Part shown: piece by piece, positions 7,279-19,652 of the stretch | Layout of the letters: every line of letters starts with the position of its first letter | Numbering within the stretch: position 1 is the first letter of the stretch | NCBI GenBank assembly: GCA_902763865.1 | Contig: CACWTR010000001.1 | Coordinates: forward strand, 1-64,000 | DNA from: an uncultured Bacteroidales bacterium | GTDB lineage: Bacteria > Bacteroidota > Bacteroidia > Bacteroidales > Bacteroidaceae | DNA: 64,000 bases | Reading direction: 5' to 3' | Position numbers and translations under genes: made by a program | Notes under the pieces: model-generated | Seen by the model: only the letters and a program-made list of their open reading frames with translations | Databases searched by the model: none | Told to the model about the DNA's origin: nothing

Positions 7279-8589
7279 TCACTCAATCTTGTACTTCACG
7301 AACCAGCGCTCGTTGAAGGTCAGGCCGAGATTGAGGAGCAGATAGTTCTCGCTTATCATGCCTGTGCCGCTGGCCGAGCGTCTCAGCCACTGCAGGCCGA
7401 AGTTGACGAAGCTGCGGTTGTTGGTCCTGTTCGTGATAGGCAAGCCGACGCCGGCTGTCAGGCTCAGTTCGCTGGGGCCGTCATTCCCGTTTACCTTCAA
7501 GTAGGGAGTCTTGTAGCTGACACCAGCCCTGTAGCGGATGCGCTTCCAGTACTGCTTTTGGAGGGGGTCTGGGGTCCACTGCGCACCCACGGCTATTTTG
7601 GTCAGGTCCCTGTAGCCGCCCTCTATGCCGACATAGCCGCTGCCGGTTTCCATGGGCTGCCGACACTTCGACCAGAAGTCGTGGTGCACGTCGGCTGCTA
7701 CCAGAAGCGAGTTCTTGTGCTGCCAGGCAACGCCGAAAGCAACACTATAAGGCAGGCTGAAGGGCGAAGAGATGGTGTCCGTGTTGTAGCCTTCGGTTAT
7801 CTCCAAGTCCTGGGGAATCCCGTGTCCCAAGCCGGCGGTCAGGCCCAGGTTCAGCCAGTCCTGATGCGTCAGGCGGACGGGGTATTGCACGCCGAGGTCT
7901 ATCTTGTATGTCTTGGGCGAAGCATCGTACACCTTGCCGGAGCTGTCGTAGGAATCGACGACGACACCCCCGTCTGAATAGACAGGCAGGACGGCGTGGT
8001 AGTAGCTTCCCCAGAGGAAGCTGGCATTGACGCCGACGGAAAGGTTCTTATATACCCTCCAGCCCAGGCCGATGTATGCCTGGCTCAAGCCGCCGCTGCC
8101 GGAATAGCCCACCTCCTGAGTGTTGGGCTGCATGGTGGTCAGAGACTTGCCGATGACTTCCTCGGGCGAGGCGAACTCATAACCGATACTGCTGTAGGGC
8201 ATGTAGCCAACTGCCAGGCCGAGCCTTCGGGCCAGGCGCAAACCGATGTGGGCATAGTCGAAAGCGGCGTTGTTCACGGCAACACGCTTCGTGCCTTGCA
8301 CCATCTTCCCGAAGGATGCACTCATGCCCACGTCGAGGATAAGGCTGATGGAGTCGATGGCGGAATAGGAGGCTGGGTTCATCGTGTTGACGATGTTGCC
8401 GTAGCGTACGCCCAGGCCCACGCCTGCCATAGAGCGGTTGAAGCCTTGCGACTGGTCGTTCAGCAGTCCGATGCCGAAACGCGAGTACGGGGAGCTCATT
8501 CCTACCGACTGAGCCCGGAGGGACTGAAGCAGGGGGGGAGCAAGGAGCAGGAAAAGGAGAGCCAGCTTGTATCTTACGTCATTCTTCAT
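7279..8589 (-). CDS. Outer-membrane beta-barrel protein
   Basis: 436 residues with a clear signal peptide (LALLFLLLAPPLLQSLRAQ), then the SPYSRFGIGLL opening seen in a conserved Bacteroidetes outer-membrane family with FadL/OmpP1-like folds. The body is rich in alternating beta strands. The C terminus (NERWFVKYKIE) ends in an aromatic-rich strand as expected for barrel insertion. Its ATG overlaps the coaX stop by 4 bp, so the genes are coupled. The transported substrate is unknown. Confidence 0.75.
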   Translation of the reverse strand: MKNDVRYKLALLFLLLAPPLLQSLRAQSVGMSSPYSRFGIGLLNDQSQGFNRSMAGVGLGVRYGNIVNTMNPASYSAIDSISLILDVGMSASFGKMVQGTKRVAVNNAAFDYAHIGLRLARRLGLAVGYMPYSSIGYEFASPEEVIGKSLTTMQPNTQEVGYSGSGGLSQAYIGLGWRVYKNLSVGVNASFLWGSYYHAVLPVYSDGGVVVDSYDSSGKVYDASPKTYKIDLGVQYPVRLTHQDWLNLGLTAGLGHGIPQDLEITEGYNTDTISSPFSLPYSVAFGVAWQHKNSLLVAADVHHDFWSKCRQPMETGSGYVGIEGGYRDLTKIAVGAQWTPDPLQKQYWKRIRYRAGVSYKTPYLKVNGNDGPSELSLTAGVGLPITNRTNNRSFVNFGLQWLRRSASGTGMISENYLLLNLGLTFNERWFVKYKIE

Positions 8590-9332
8590 GCTTTATTCTC
8601 AATTATTAGTTCTTCGTTGAAGTCCAGAATCTTGTTGAGTCCTCTGGGGACGATGTATTTGTCGGTGAATATGATGTTCTTGATGTTCGTGTCGAAATTG
8701 ATGCGGTCTCCGCCCGTGAGGAAAACGAGCAGGTGGGGGAACTTCGACCTCATGGACTTGATGTAGCCCTCTATCTCGTACTTCATGCCGCGCAGTACGC
8801 CGCTGCGGATGGCGGTCTCGGTGCTGTAGCCCATGCCGGGCACGTCGCCTTCTGCCTCGACGAGCGGCAGGCGGCCCGTGAATTCGTGCAGGGCCCTGAG
8901 CCGCATCTGCATGCCGGGAGCGATGTTGCCGCCCCAGTAGTTGCCCCGGGCATCAATGACCTCGTAGGTGATGCAGGTGCCGGCATCGATGATGAGCAGG
9001 TCATGGCCCGGCTTGAGCGAGCTGGCTCCGATGACGGCTGCCAGGCGGTCGCTGCCAAGCGTCTGAGGCGTACGGTAACGGTTCGTAATGGGGACGGGGG
9101 TGTCGGGCGACAGTCGCAGAAGGGGGAACGGCAACCGGGACAGAGCCTCCTCTTCGCTGTCCAGAAGGTTGCGCACGGTCCCGACTATGCCCCTACGGAA
9201 GTCATACTTCTTCACAAAGTCGCACAAGCCGGCAAGCTCGCCGCTCTCGGCCCGAATCTCATCGACAGGCTCATCGCCACGGAAAGCAACCATCTTGACA
9301 ACGGTGTTCCCTATGTCTATAATCAGTTTCAC
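8586..9332 (-). CDS. coaX: Type III pantothenate kinase
   Basis: First committed step of coenzyme A synthesis, phosphorylation of pantothenate; the type III enzyme is an ASKHA-fold kinase. The 248 residues show the phosphate-1 motif DIGNT at 6-10, TLGSDRLAAVIGA in the middle and DAGTCITYEVID. GGNIAPGMQMR follows, which is the family substrate region. First gene of the minus-strand envelope operon. The -7 box ends only 5 bases before the ATG, so the message may be leaderless. Confidence 0.95.
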   Translation of the reverse strand: MKLIIDIGNTVVKMVAFRGDEPVDEIRAESGELAGLCDFVKKYDFRRGIVGTVRNLLDSEEEALSRLPFPLLRLSPDTPVPITNRYRTPQTLGSDRLAAVIGASSLKPGHDLLIIDAGTCITYEVIDARGNYWGGNIAPGMQMRLRALHEFTGRLPLVEAEGDVPGMGYSTETAIRSGVLRGMKYEIEGYIKSMRSKFPHLLVFLTGGDRINFDTNIKNIIFTDKYIVPRGLNKILDFNEELIIENKA

Positions 9333-9337
9333 GGGTG

Positions 9338-9345
9338 CAAAGGTA
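9338..9345 (-). promoter_or_regulatory. -7 element of coaX operon (TACCTTTG)
   Basis: TACCTTTG on the minus strand, 5 bases before the coaX ATG. The distance leaves little or no 5' UTR. Confidence 0.7.
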
Positions 9346-9520
9346 CAACTTTTAATTCATAATTCGCAATTCACAATTCATAATTATGGTTAAAGGTGAA
9401 GAATTAAGTCCCGAAAAGCACGCTTCAGCCTGTTTTTCCGAAGAAACAGAAGTGCCGAGGGGCAGGGGAACAATTTCCGGCATGCGGTTTGCAAAACCTC
9501 ACGGAACGCGCTAAAAAGTT

Positions 9521-9604
9521 ATTTTCAAACTTTGAAAATCAATTTTCACGTCATGAAAATATATTTTCACGGTTTGAAAATTAATTTTCACGTCATGAAA
9601 ATAG
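9521..9604. repeat. 21-bp tandem palindrome array, 4 units
   Basis: Four consecutive 21-bp units, each ATTTTCA-n7-TGAAAAT in form (centres AACTT, CGTCA, CGGTT, CGTCA plus linkers), so each is an inverted repeat. It lies between the divergent coaX and DUF4105 promoters. An equivalent four-unit array lies at 58756-58839 with a shared right flank CTTGAGGTTTTGT. Confidence 0.9.
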
Positions 9605-9746
9605 TTTTATGACGTGTCCCTTGAGGTTTTGTGAAGCGTCCCTACGGGTTTGCCGGCCAGCCCTTCCGTACTTCCTTTCCTCGATGCTTTGTTGCCAAGG
9701 CACACTTTTTTTGTACGGAACACTTTCCGCTTTTCACTTTTTTTCG

Positions 9747-9754
9747 TACCTTTG
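9747..9754 (+). promoter_or_regulatory. -7 element of DUF4105 gene (TACCTTTG)
   Basis: TACCTTTG ends 5 bases before an in-frame GTG at 9760 that begins a clean signal peptide. It decides the start and suggests a leaderless transcript. Confidence 0.65.
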
Positions 9755-9759
9755 CACCC

Positions 9760-10989
9760 GTGTTTAGGATATTTGCCATAATTTTCTGCCTTTTGACGTG
9801 GTCGGCGACTGCTGTAGCGCAGCCGGTGGCCCCCCTTGGCGACAGCATTCGCGTGACGTTGCTGACATGCTCGCCTGGGCCTGAGGTCTATGAACTTTAC
9901 GGTCACACTGCCATCCGCTGCCAGGCCCCCTCCGGCTCAACCGTCTTCAACTATGGCGTCTTCGACATGTCGAAGCCCTACTTCGTCTGGAACTTCGTGC
10001 TCGGGCATACCGACTACATGGTCTGCCCCGTGCCTTGGGAACACTTCGCCGCTGAGTACCGTAAACGCGGCTCGAGCATTACGGAGCAGGAGCTGAACCT
10101 GACTCCGGTGGAAGCAAGACGGCTGACTGAGCGGCTCGTGGAGAACTGCCGCCCGGAGAACCGCACGTACCGCTACAATTATCTCTACAAGAACTGCACG
10201 ACTATGGTGCGCGACATGGTGGAGCAGGTCGTCATGGGAGAAATTCACTACCCCGGCACCCTACCCCACCAGACTTACCGCGAGATACTGCACCACTACA
10301 CGGCAGGGCATCCCTGGGCGCAGGAGGGCAACGACCTGCTGCTTGGCAGCGAGGTGGATACCATCCTGTCGGCACGTGCCGCCATGTTCGTGCCGGAAAA
10401 CATGATGCATGCCTTCGACGGCGCTTTCATCCGCACGCCTCGGGGCGACATGCGACCGTTGGTAAGGAGCAAGGCCATTCTCGTAGAAGCCTCACCCGTC
10501 CAGTCCATTCCCTCCGAAAAGAAGCTTTCGGGGGCTCTCCCCATTGAGTTAGTCACCTCCAGCCCCCTTGCCGCGATGCTCGCCCTGGGAGCCGTTTGCC
10601 TGCTCATCATGCTTCTGGAAGTATGGACCCGCCACTCCTTCTGGCTTTGGGACGTTCTGCTCCTGCTGGCGCAAGGTGCAGCCGGATTGCTGCTCGCCTT
10701 CATGCTCCTGTTCTCGCAGCATCCCGCCGTCGGCTCCAACTGGCAGATTTGGGTGCTGAACCCTCTTGCCCTCGTCGGCATCCCCTTTGTCATAAAAGCT
10801 GCCATCCGGCACAGGCCGACTCTCTGGTTTGCGCTTTATTTTGCAGTTTTGGCACTATTCTTGTTATTTTCTCCGTGGATACCTCAAGTATTTGCAAAAA
10901 TAACCGTACCTTTGGCATTGTGTTTGCTCACAAGACCGATAAGTTACTATTACGTAAGCCGCAGAAAGAAGAAACATGACCGCAAATAA
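9760..10989 (+). CDS. DUF4105 exported/membrane protein
   Basis: The frame is open from 9631, but a promoter at 9747 and the sequence VFRIFAIIFCLLTWSATAVAQ, a good signal peptide, place the start at GTG 9760 (409 residues). The DUF4105 domain follows (LLTCSPGPEVYELYGHTAIR; YNYLYKNCTTMVRDMV). It contains conserved Cys and His residues reminiscent of papain-like folds, though activity is unproven. The C-terminal third has several transmembrane helices and a basic end (SRRKKKHDRK). It overlaps the next gene by 14 bp, so they are likely co-transcribed. Confidence 0.8.
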   Translation: MFRIFAIIFCLLTWSATAVAQPVAPLGDSIRVTLLTCSPGPEVYELYGHTAIRCQAPSGSTVFNYGVFDMSKPYFVWNFVLGHTDYMVCPVPWEHFAAEYRKRGSSITEQELNLTPVEARRLTERLVENCRPENRTYRYNYLYKNCTTMVRDMVEQVVMGEIHYPGTLPHQTYREILHHYTAGHPWAQEGNDLLLGSEVDTILSARAAMFVPENMMHAFDGAFIRTPRGDMRPLVRSKAILVEASPVQSIPSEKKLSGALPIELVTSSPLAAMLALGAVCLLIMLLEVWTRHSFWLWDVLLLLAQGAAGLLLAFMLLFSQHPAVGSNWQIWVLNPLALVGIPFVIKAAIRHRPTLWFALYFAVLALFLLFSPWIPQVFAKITVPLALCLLTRPISYYYVSRRKKKHDRK

Positions 10990-12565
10990 GTATAAGCTGC
11001 TCTCGTCGCTCATCATACTGCTTGCAGTGACCGGCTCCAGCGCTCAGGAAGCGCCGGGAGTGCCGTCGCTGGTCGTGAACATCGTCATCGACCAACTGCG
11101 TAGCGACTATCTGGATGCCTTCTCGCCGCTCTACGGACAGGGAGGTTTCCAGCGCCTCAAAGAGCAGGGACGCTACTACTCGCAAGCTGAATACCCGTTC
11201 AGCTCGCCCGACCGTGCCTCGGCAATGGCTTGCCTGATGACCGGCACGAGCCCATACGTCAACGGCATCGTGGGCAACCATTGGCTCGACCGACAGACGC
11301 TTCTGCCCGTCTTCTGCGTTGACGACGAGACCTACCCCGGCATCCACACCAGCGAGAAGTCCTCGCCCAAGGCCCTTGCCGTCTCCACCATCGGCGACGA
11401 GCTCAAGGTTTCCTCCGAGGGAAAAAGCATCATCTACTCCATCGCCCCGACACGCGAAGCCGCCATCCTTGCCACCGGACACGCCGGAAACGAAGCCTTC
11501 TGGCTCGACGACTGGACAGGAAAATGGGCCGCAACCTGCTACTACGACGACTATCCGGACTGGGCAACGGAGTACGACGTCCGCTCCTCGCTCGAGAGCC
11601 GCATCGCAAGCATCCGCTGGGAGCCACTCAACGACCAGGTGGCCGCCTTCCAGTACTTTGTGCCCTCCGGAGGGAAAAGGGTGAAGCCCTTCAGCCATAA
11701 GTTCGACAGCAACCGCAAGTTCCGCGAGTTCAAGGCCACGGCCTGCGTCAACGACGAAGTCAACCGCTTTGCCAAAGAAGCTATCGAGAAGGCCGGACTC
11801 GGCACGGATGCCGTGACCGACATGCTGACCCTGACCTACTACGCCGGTGCCTACGACCATCAGTCGGCCATGCAGTACGGCATGGAGATGCAGGACACCT
11901 ACGCCCGCCTGGACAGGCAACTGGAGGAGCTCTTCGACTTCGTCGCCGAGAAGGTGGGCATGGACAAGGCACTCTTCGTAGTCACCAGCACCGGCTACTT
12001 CGACTCGGAAGAGATGATGGACCTGAGCAAGTACCGCATCCCCACCGGCGTGTTCTCCATCACGAAGGCAAAGGCCCTGCTGAGCATGTACCTCATCGCC
12101 GTCTATGGACCGGGCGACTACGTCGAGACAGCCATCGACAATCAGATATACCTCAACCTCAAGCTCATCGAGAACCGCAGCCTCAACCTGGCCGAAGTAC
12201 TAGACCGCTGCAGCGCCTTCCTCATTCAGCTGAGCGGCGTAAAGGACGTCTATACCAGCCAGCGGCTTGCCTTGGGTGCATGGACTCCGGGCATCAGCAA
12301 GCTGCGCAATGCCTACAACCCGAAATGCTCGGGCGACATACTCATACAGGTCTCTCCCGGTTGGCTCCTCAACAACGAAGAGACGCACGAACAGTCGCTC
12401 TGCCGCGAGTCGTACCTCAGCTTCCCGCTCTTCTTCATGGGAGCAGGCATCGTGCCCGAGAAGGTGCGCATACCCGTCAGCATCGACCAGGTGGCACCGA
12501 CCATCGCACAGACCCTGCGCATCCGCGCACCCAACGCTTGTCCGCAGGCCCCGCTCAACTACTAA
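10976..12565 (+). CDS. Alkaline-phosphatase-superfamily protein, likely catalytically degenerate
   Basis: 529 residues with a signal peptide (LLSSLIILLAVTGSSAQ). The fold landmarks of PafA-type phosphatases are present: NIVIDQLRSDYLDAF, MTGTSPYVNGIVGN, and YARLDRQLEEL. Key catalytic or metal motifs are altered. The usual TADHG box is VTSTGYFD, the DxxGH box is YDHQSAM, and the nucleophile region reads SSPDRASAM. It is therefore probably a pseudoenzyme or has a changed mechanism. It lies directly upstream of secA and overlaps the DUF4105 gene. Confidence 0.75.
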   Translation: MTANKYKLLSSLIILLAVTGSSAQEAPGVPSLVVNIVIDQLRSDYLDAFSPLYGQGGFQRLKEQGRYYSQAEYPFSSPDRASAMACLMTGTSPYVNGIVGNHWLDRQTLLPVFCVDDETYPGIHTSEKSSPKALAVSTIGDELKVSSEGKSIIYSIAPTREAAILATGHAGNEAFWLDDWTGKWAATCYYDDYPDWATEYDVRSSLESRIASIRWEPLNDQVAAFQYFVPSGGKRVKPFSHKFDSNRKFREFKATACVNDEVNRFAKEAIEKAGLGTDAVTDMLTLTYYAGAYDHQSAMQYGMEMQDTYARLDRQLEELFDFVAEKVGMDKALFVVTSTGYFDSEEMMDLSKYRIPTGVFSITKAKALLSMYLIAVYGPGDYVETAIDNQIYLNLKLIENRSLNLAEVLDRCSAFLIQLSGVKDVYTSQRLALGAWTPGISKLRNAYNPKCSGDILIQVSPGWLLNNEETHEQSLCRESYLSFPLFFMGAGIVPEKVRIPVSIDQVAPTIAQTLRIRAPNACPQAPLNY

Positions 12566-12719
12566 GGAATAGCCTCCCCCAGCTCCTCCAAAGAGGGGTA
12601 AACAAAATAGATGAATCAACAAATGAGAATAACAGAATAATATAAACACATAGCCGCACCCTTCACCCCTCCTTTAGGGGGGAGGGAGGGAAGCTTCTAA
12701 CACATTTTATATATAATAT
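12566..12719. other. secA upstream spacer
   Basis: It contains pyrimidine/purine-rich short inverted motifs (CTCCAAAGAGGGG; CCCTCCTTTAGGGGGGAGGG) of the kind scattered in Bacteroidetes spacers, then an AT-rich run before the secA ATG. No TAnnTTTG box was recognised. Confidence 0.5.
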
Positions 12720-16187
<3,468 letters not shown>

Positions 16188-16265
16188 AAAAGCCTCTCCC
16201 GGCCAACTTCCTGAAGAGGAAGGAGAAAACGGTAAATCGTAAATGGTTAAATGGTAAATAACAAG

Positions 16266-16706
16266 ATGGAAGCAAGCAAACAGACAATCCAACAGATTGA
16301 GCGCACGTTGCGCAAGGTCATTGCAAAGTTCCCCCCCGAGGCAGAGCCTGTCATGACGGACATCCACCTCCTGGTGAGCAACTACACAGGCGAGATTCGC
16401 ACCTACAACGACGACGACGAGGAACTCGACCGCTGCGTCGTGGAGGAATGGATAAAAAGCAGCGACGAACAGTTCTACGAGGACATCGTCCCCATCCTGC
16501 GCAGCTGCATTGAGGACATGCGGCCCAGCATCGCCAAGATGAGCATCATGCAGCCCTTCAGCTTCGTGCTTATCGACGAGGACCATGAGACACTGCAGGA
16601 CCTGGTCATCATCGACAGCGAAGAGACGGTGATGCTTGACAGCACACTGCTCGACGGACTGGAGGAGGACCTTGATGCCTTCCTCAAGCAACTGCTGGAG
16701 AGCTGA
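16266..16706 (+). CDS. Conserved hypothetical protein downstream of secA
   Basis: 146 residues from the ATG at 16266 (an earlier ATG at 16251 is possible). Very acidic and predicted helical, with no signal peptide, membrane segment or recognised catalytic motif. Distinct stretches are TYNDDDEELDRCVVEEWIK and LDGLEEDLDAFLKQLLES. It is co-oriented with secA after a 78-bp gap. Function unknown. Confidence 0.75.
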   Translation: MEASKQTIQQIERTLRKVIAKFPPEAEPVMTDIHLLVSNYTGEIRTYNDDDEELDRCVVEEWIKSSDEQFYEDIVPILRSCIEDMRPSIAKMSIMQPFSFVLIDEDHETLQDLVIIDSEETVMLDSTLLDGLEEDLDAFLKQLLES

Positions 16707-16724
16707 AGCATTCCATATTTCCCG

Positions 16725-16820
16725 ATTCATGATTCACAGTTATCTCCCCGCTCACATTCAGGGCAAAACCCTGTCCCGCATTTCGTGGCGGAGCCTGATT
16801 CTGAACTGTGAATCGTGAAT
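16725..16820. repeat. Intergenic inverted repeat
   Basis: The arms ATTCATGATTCACAGTT and AACTGTGAATCGTGAAT match at 16 of 17 positions around a spacer of about 62 bases. It lies between the secA-linked gene and ppiD and could attenuate read-through. Confidence 0.7.
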
Positions 16821-16878
16821 TATGAATTAATAATAACTTTTTCTTCACCTAAATGTCCGTTATATGGAAAAAAATGCG

Positions 16879-16886
16879 TACCTTTG
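16879..16886 (+). promoter_or_regulatory. -7 element of ppiD (TACCTTTG)
   Basis: TACCTTTG 43 bp upstream of the ppiD ATG. Confidence 0.7.
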
Positions 16887-16929
16887 TGCGCTTAAAGCGA
16901 TAATAATAAATAAATAAAACATAAAAGAA

Positions 16930-19083
16930 ATGGCAACATTACAAAAAATCCGCAACAAAGGCAAGATTCTTATCTTCACGGTAGGTATTGCCCTGTTTGC
17001 CTTCATCGCCGAGGAGTTTGTGCGTTCGCTCTCCTACACACAAACGGAGCGCCACCAGCGTGTCGGCGAAATCTATGGAGACAAAATCAACGTACAGGAC
17101 TTCAACGCACAGGTGGAAGAGTACACCGATGTCATCAAGTTCACCCAGGGCGTCAACACCCTGAGCGACGACCAGCTCTCCATGATACGCGATCAAGTCT
17201 GGCAGTCCATCGTCAATGAGAAGGTTATCCAGCACGAATGCGAGAAGCTGGGCATCACCGTCACCGATGCCGAGATGCAGAACATCATCAACACAGGTCG
17301 CAACCCGATGCTCGCACAGACGCCTTTCCGCACCCAGCAGGGCACATTCGACGTGAACGCCCTCAAGCAGTTCCTGAACCAGTACAACGAGATTATGAAC
17401 AATCCGGAGATTGGCAGCGAAATCAAGGAGCAATATACTCAGATGAACAACTATTGGAAGTTCATCGAGAAGACCATTCGCCAGCAGACACTGAACCAGA
17501 AGTACCAGACACTGCTGAGCGGACTGCTGGTCAGCAATCCCGTCAGCGCACAGGCTAACTTCGACGGTCGCACCAGCGAGGCTGACATCTACATGGCAGC
17601 CCTGCCCTTCTCCAGCGTGAAGGACGACGATGTCAAGGTAGAGGAGAGCGACATCAATGCCAAGTACCAGGAGATGAAGGAGATGTTCCGCAACGAACAG
17701 GAGACTCGCGACATCAAGTACATCGACATCAAGGTGACAGCCAGCGACGACGACAAGGCCAACCTCCAGAAGGAGATGGAAGGCTACGCTCAGGCTCTGG
17801 CCGAAGGTGCTGACCCCGCTAAGACAGTACGCGAGGCAGCAAGCCTGGTGGCATACAGCCCGCTGCCCGTCAGCGCCAAGTCCCTGCCCCACGACATTGC
17901 CGAGCAGCTCGACTCTCTGACCGTCGGCTCCCAGGTAGGTCCCTTCGTGCATGACCACGACAACACCATCAACATCGTGCGCCTTCTCGGTAAGGTCAGC
18001 CTTCCCGACTCCGTCGAGCTGCGCCAGATTGCCGCTCCCGGCAACGACATGGCTGCCATCGAGAAGACAGCTGACAGCATCATGAACGCCCTCAACGCCG
18101 GTGCCAACTTCGACACCATCGCCAAGAAGTACGACCAGCCTGCCACCAAGGTCTGGATCACCAGCAGCCAGTATGAAGGCCAGACCATCGACGAGAACAA
18201 CCGCAAGTTCCTCAGCACCATCAACACGGCAGCCGTAGGCACCTACAACAAGATTGTGCTCGACGGTCAGGGCGTCATCATCGCACAGGTTACGGACCGC
18301 CGCAACATCGTCAACAAGTACGACGTGGCAGTCATCAAGCGCACCATAGACTTCAGCAAGGACACCTACAACAAGGCCTTCAACGACTTCAGCAGCTTCC
18401 TGGCAGGCAATGCCAAGGCCGAGGACATCGAAGCCAATGCAGCTCAGGCCGGCTATACCGTGCAGACGCGCAACAACGTGAGTAGCACCGAGCATAACGT
18501 TGCCGGCGTGCGCAGCACCCGCGAAGCTATGCGCTGGCTCTTCAACGAGAAGACGAAGACCGGCGACGTATCGCCCCTCTACGAATGCGGCGACAACGAC
18601 CACCTGCTCGTCATCATACTCCAAGGCATTCACCAGAAGGGCTACCTCACTGCCGACGACGAGCAGATACACACCTACCTGACCGCCGAGGTAACGAAGG
18701 ACAAGAAGGCTGCCCTCCTTCTGGAAAAGATGAGTGCTGCCAAGAGCGTGGCCGACGTAGCCAAGATGGAAGGTGCCGTCACGGATACCGTCAAGCACAT
18801 CACCTTCACCGGCAATGCCTTCATCTCGAAGGTCGGCTCCAGCGAGCCCGCCCTGAGCGGCTCCGTCAGCAAGGCCCAGAAGGGCGAATTCAAGTCCGGC
18901 ATCAAGGGCAAGGCTGCCGTCTATGCCTATCAGGTGCTCAGCCAGAAGAAGAACGACGTGAAGTACGACCAGAAGCAGGAAGAGCAGAGACTGCAGCAGA
19001 CAGCCAGCCGCAGCCTCTCGAGCTACATGAGCGAACTCGTCCAGAAAGCCAACATCAGCGACAGACGCTACATCTTCTTCTAA
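16930..19083 (+). CDS. PpiD-like periplasmic peptidyl-prolyl isomerase/chaperone
   Basis: 717 residues. A single N-terminal membrane anchor (ILIFTVGIALFAFIAEEF, residues 13-30) is followed by a SurA/PpiD-type chaperone domain (KINVQDFNAQVEEY; EKVIQHECEKLGITVTDAEM). One or more parvulin-like domains are likely in the middle (SVELRQIAAPG to DTIAKKYDQPAT). It probably assists folding of outer-membrane proteins delivered by SecA, whose gene is just upstream. It has its own promoter and a strong terminator. The parvulin region is divergent, so isomerase activity is uncertain. Confidence 0.88.
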   Translation: MATLQKIRNKGKILIFTVGIALFAFIAEEFVRSLSYTQTERHQRVGEIYGDKINVQDFNAQVEEYTDVIKFTQGVNTLSDDQLSMIRDQVWQSIVNEKVIQHECEKLGITVTDAEMQNIINTGRNPMLAQTPFRTQQGTFDVNALKQFLNQYNEIMNNPEIGSEIKEQYTQMNNYWKFIEKTIRQQTLNQKYQTLLSGLLVSNPVSAQANFDGRTSEADIYMAALPFSSVKDDDVKVEESDINAKYQEMKEMFRNEQETRDIKYIDIKVTASDDDKANLQKEMEGYAQALAEGADPAKTVREAASLVAYSPLPVSAKSLPHDIAEQLDSLTVGSQVGPFVHDHDNTINIVRLLGKVSLPDSVELRQIAAPGNDMAAIEKTADSIMNALNAGANFDTIAKKYDQPATKVWITSSQYEGQTIDENNRKFLSTINTAAVGTYNKIVLDGQGVIIAQVTDRRNIVNKYDVAVIKRTIDFSKDTYNKAFNDFSSFLAGNAKAEDIEANAAQAGYTVQTRNNVSSTEHNVAGVRSTREAMRWLFNEKTKTGDVSPLYECGDNDHLLVIILQGIHQKGYLTADDEQIHTYLTAEVTKDKKAALLLEKMSAAKSVADVAKMEGAVTDTVKHITFTGNAFISKVGSSEPALSGSVSKAQKGEFKSGIKGKAAVYAYQVLSQKKNDVKYDQKQEEQRLQQTASRSLSSYMSELVQKANISDRRYIFF

Positions 19084-19120
19084 AACGCAAGTCGCGCAGA
19101 AATTTTATCTTACCCGATAC

Positions 19121-19159
19121 GAAACGCCCCCTTGCCATTGACCGGCAAGGGGGCGTTTC
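19121..19159 (+). terminator. Terminator after ppiD
   Basis: A 16-bp perfect stem GAAACGCCCCCTTGCC/GGCAAGGGGGCGTTTC with a 7-base loop. Confidence 0.9.
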
Positions 19160-19223
19160 TGTATTTCGCTATATACCCTTATTTCGTGTAGTGCCTCTCC
19201 CTTCTCTAACAATTCTGGACTAT

Positions 19224-19652
19224 TCAGGCTTTTGACAAAAAGGTATTCATATCGCTTAGGCCGACTCGTTCTGCGATTCTCTCAATTAAGTTGTGTGCAG
19301 GTTCTATCCTATCACGAAGCACTTGGGGCTCTATGTCGAAAAGACAATTATAATCGCTCTCTTCGCGCATCGTCTGCAACTGATTGTAAAGACGACCATA
19401 TTCAGCAGGAAAAACTCCGGTTTTGATATAGTGAAGGTTAAACAATGCATGTGAGCCCTGATGCGTATTCACCTGGAAACCATCATAAATGAGTAACGCA
19501 TTGACAGCATGGAACACAGCATAATACAGGCGATTTGCCGCTCCATTCCATCGGTCTGCAGCTGTGAGAATACCAATTTCGTCGTATGTCTCATAAGCTT
19601 TCTTCAATTCCAGTGTCACGATGGATTGTCGTTCTTCGTTTGACAGGCTCAT
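19224..19652 (-). CDS. HEPN-domain protein (toxin-like partner)
   Basis: 142 residues of HEPN fold. The family helix reads AANRLYYAVFHAVNALL (about residues 38-54), with an R-x6-H arrangement. LFNLHYIKTG and a further helix with conserved Arg follow. The ATG overlaps the stop of the upstream nucleotidyltransferase by 4 bp. HEPN/MNT pairs often act as toxin-antitoxin modules in which the HEPN is an RNase silenced by the MNT partner. Whether this one is an active RNase is not decidable here. Confidence 0.85.
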   Translation of the reverse strand: MSLSNEERQSIVTLELKKAYETYDEIGILTAADRWNGAANRLYYAVFHAVNALLIYDGFQVNTHQGSHALFNLHYIKTGVFPAEYGRLYNQLQTMREESDYNCLFDIEPQVLRDRIEPAHNLIERIAERVGLSDMNTFLSKA

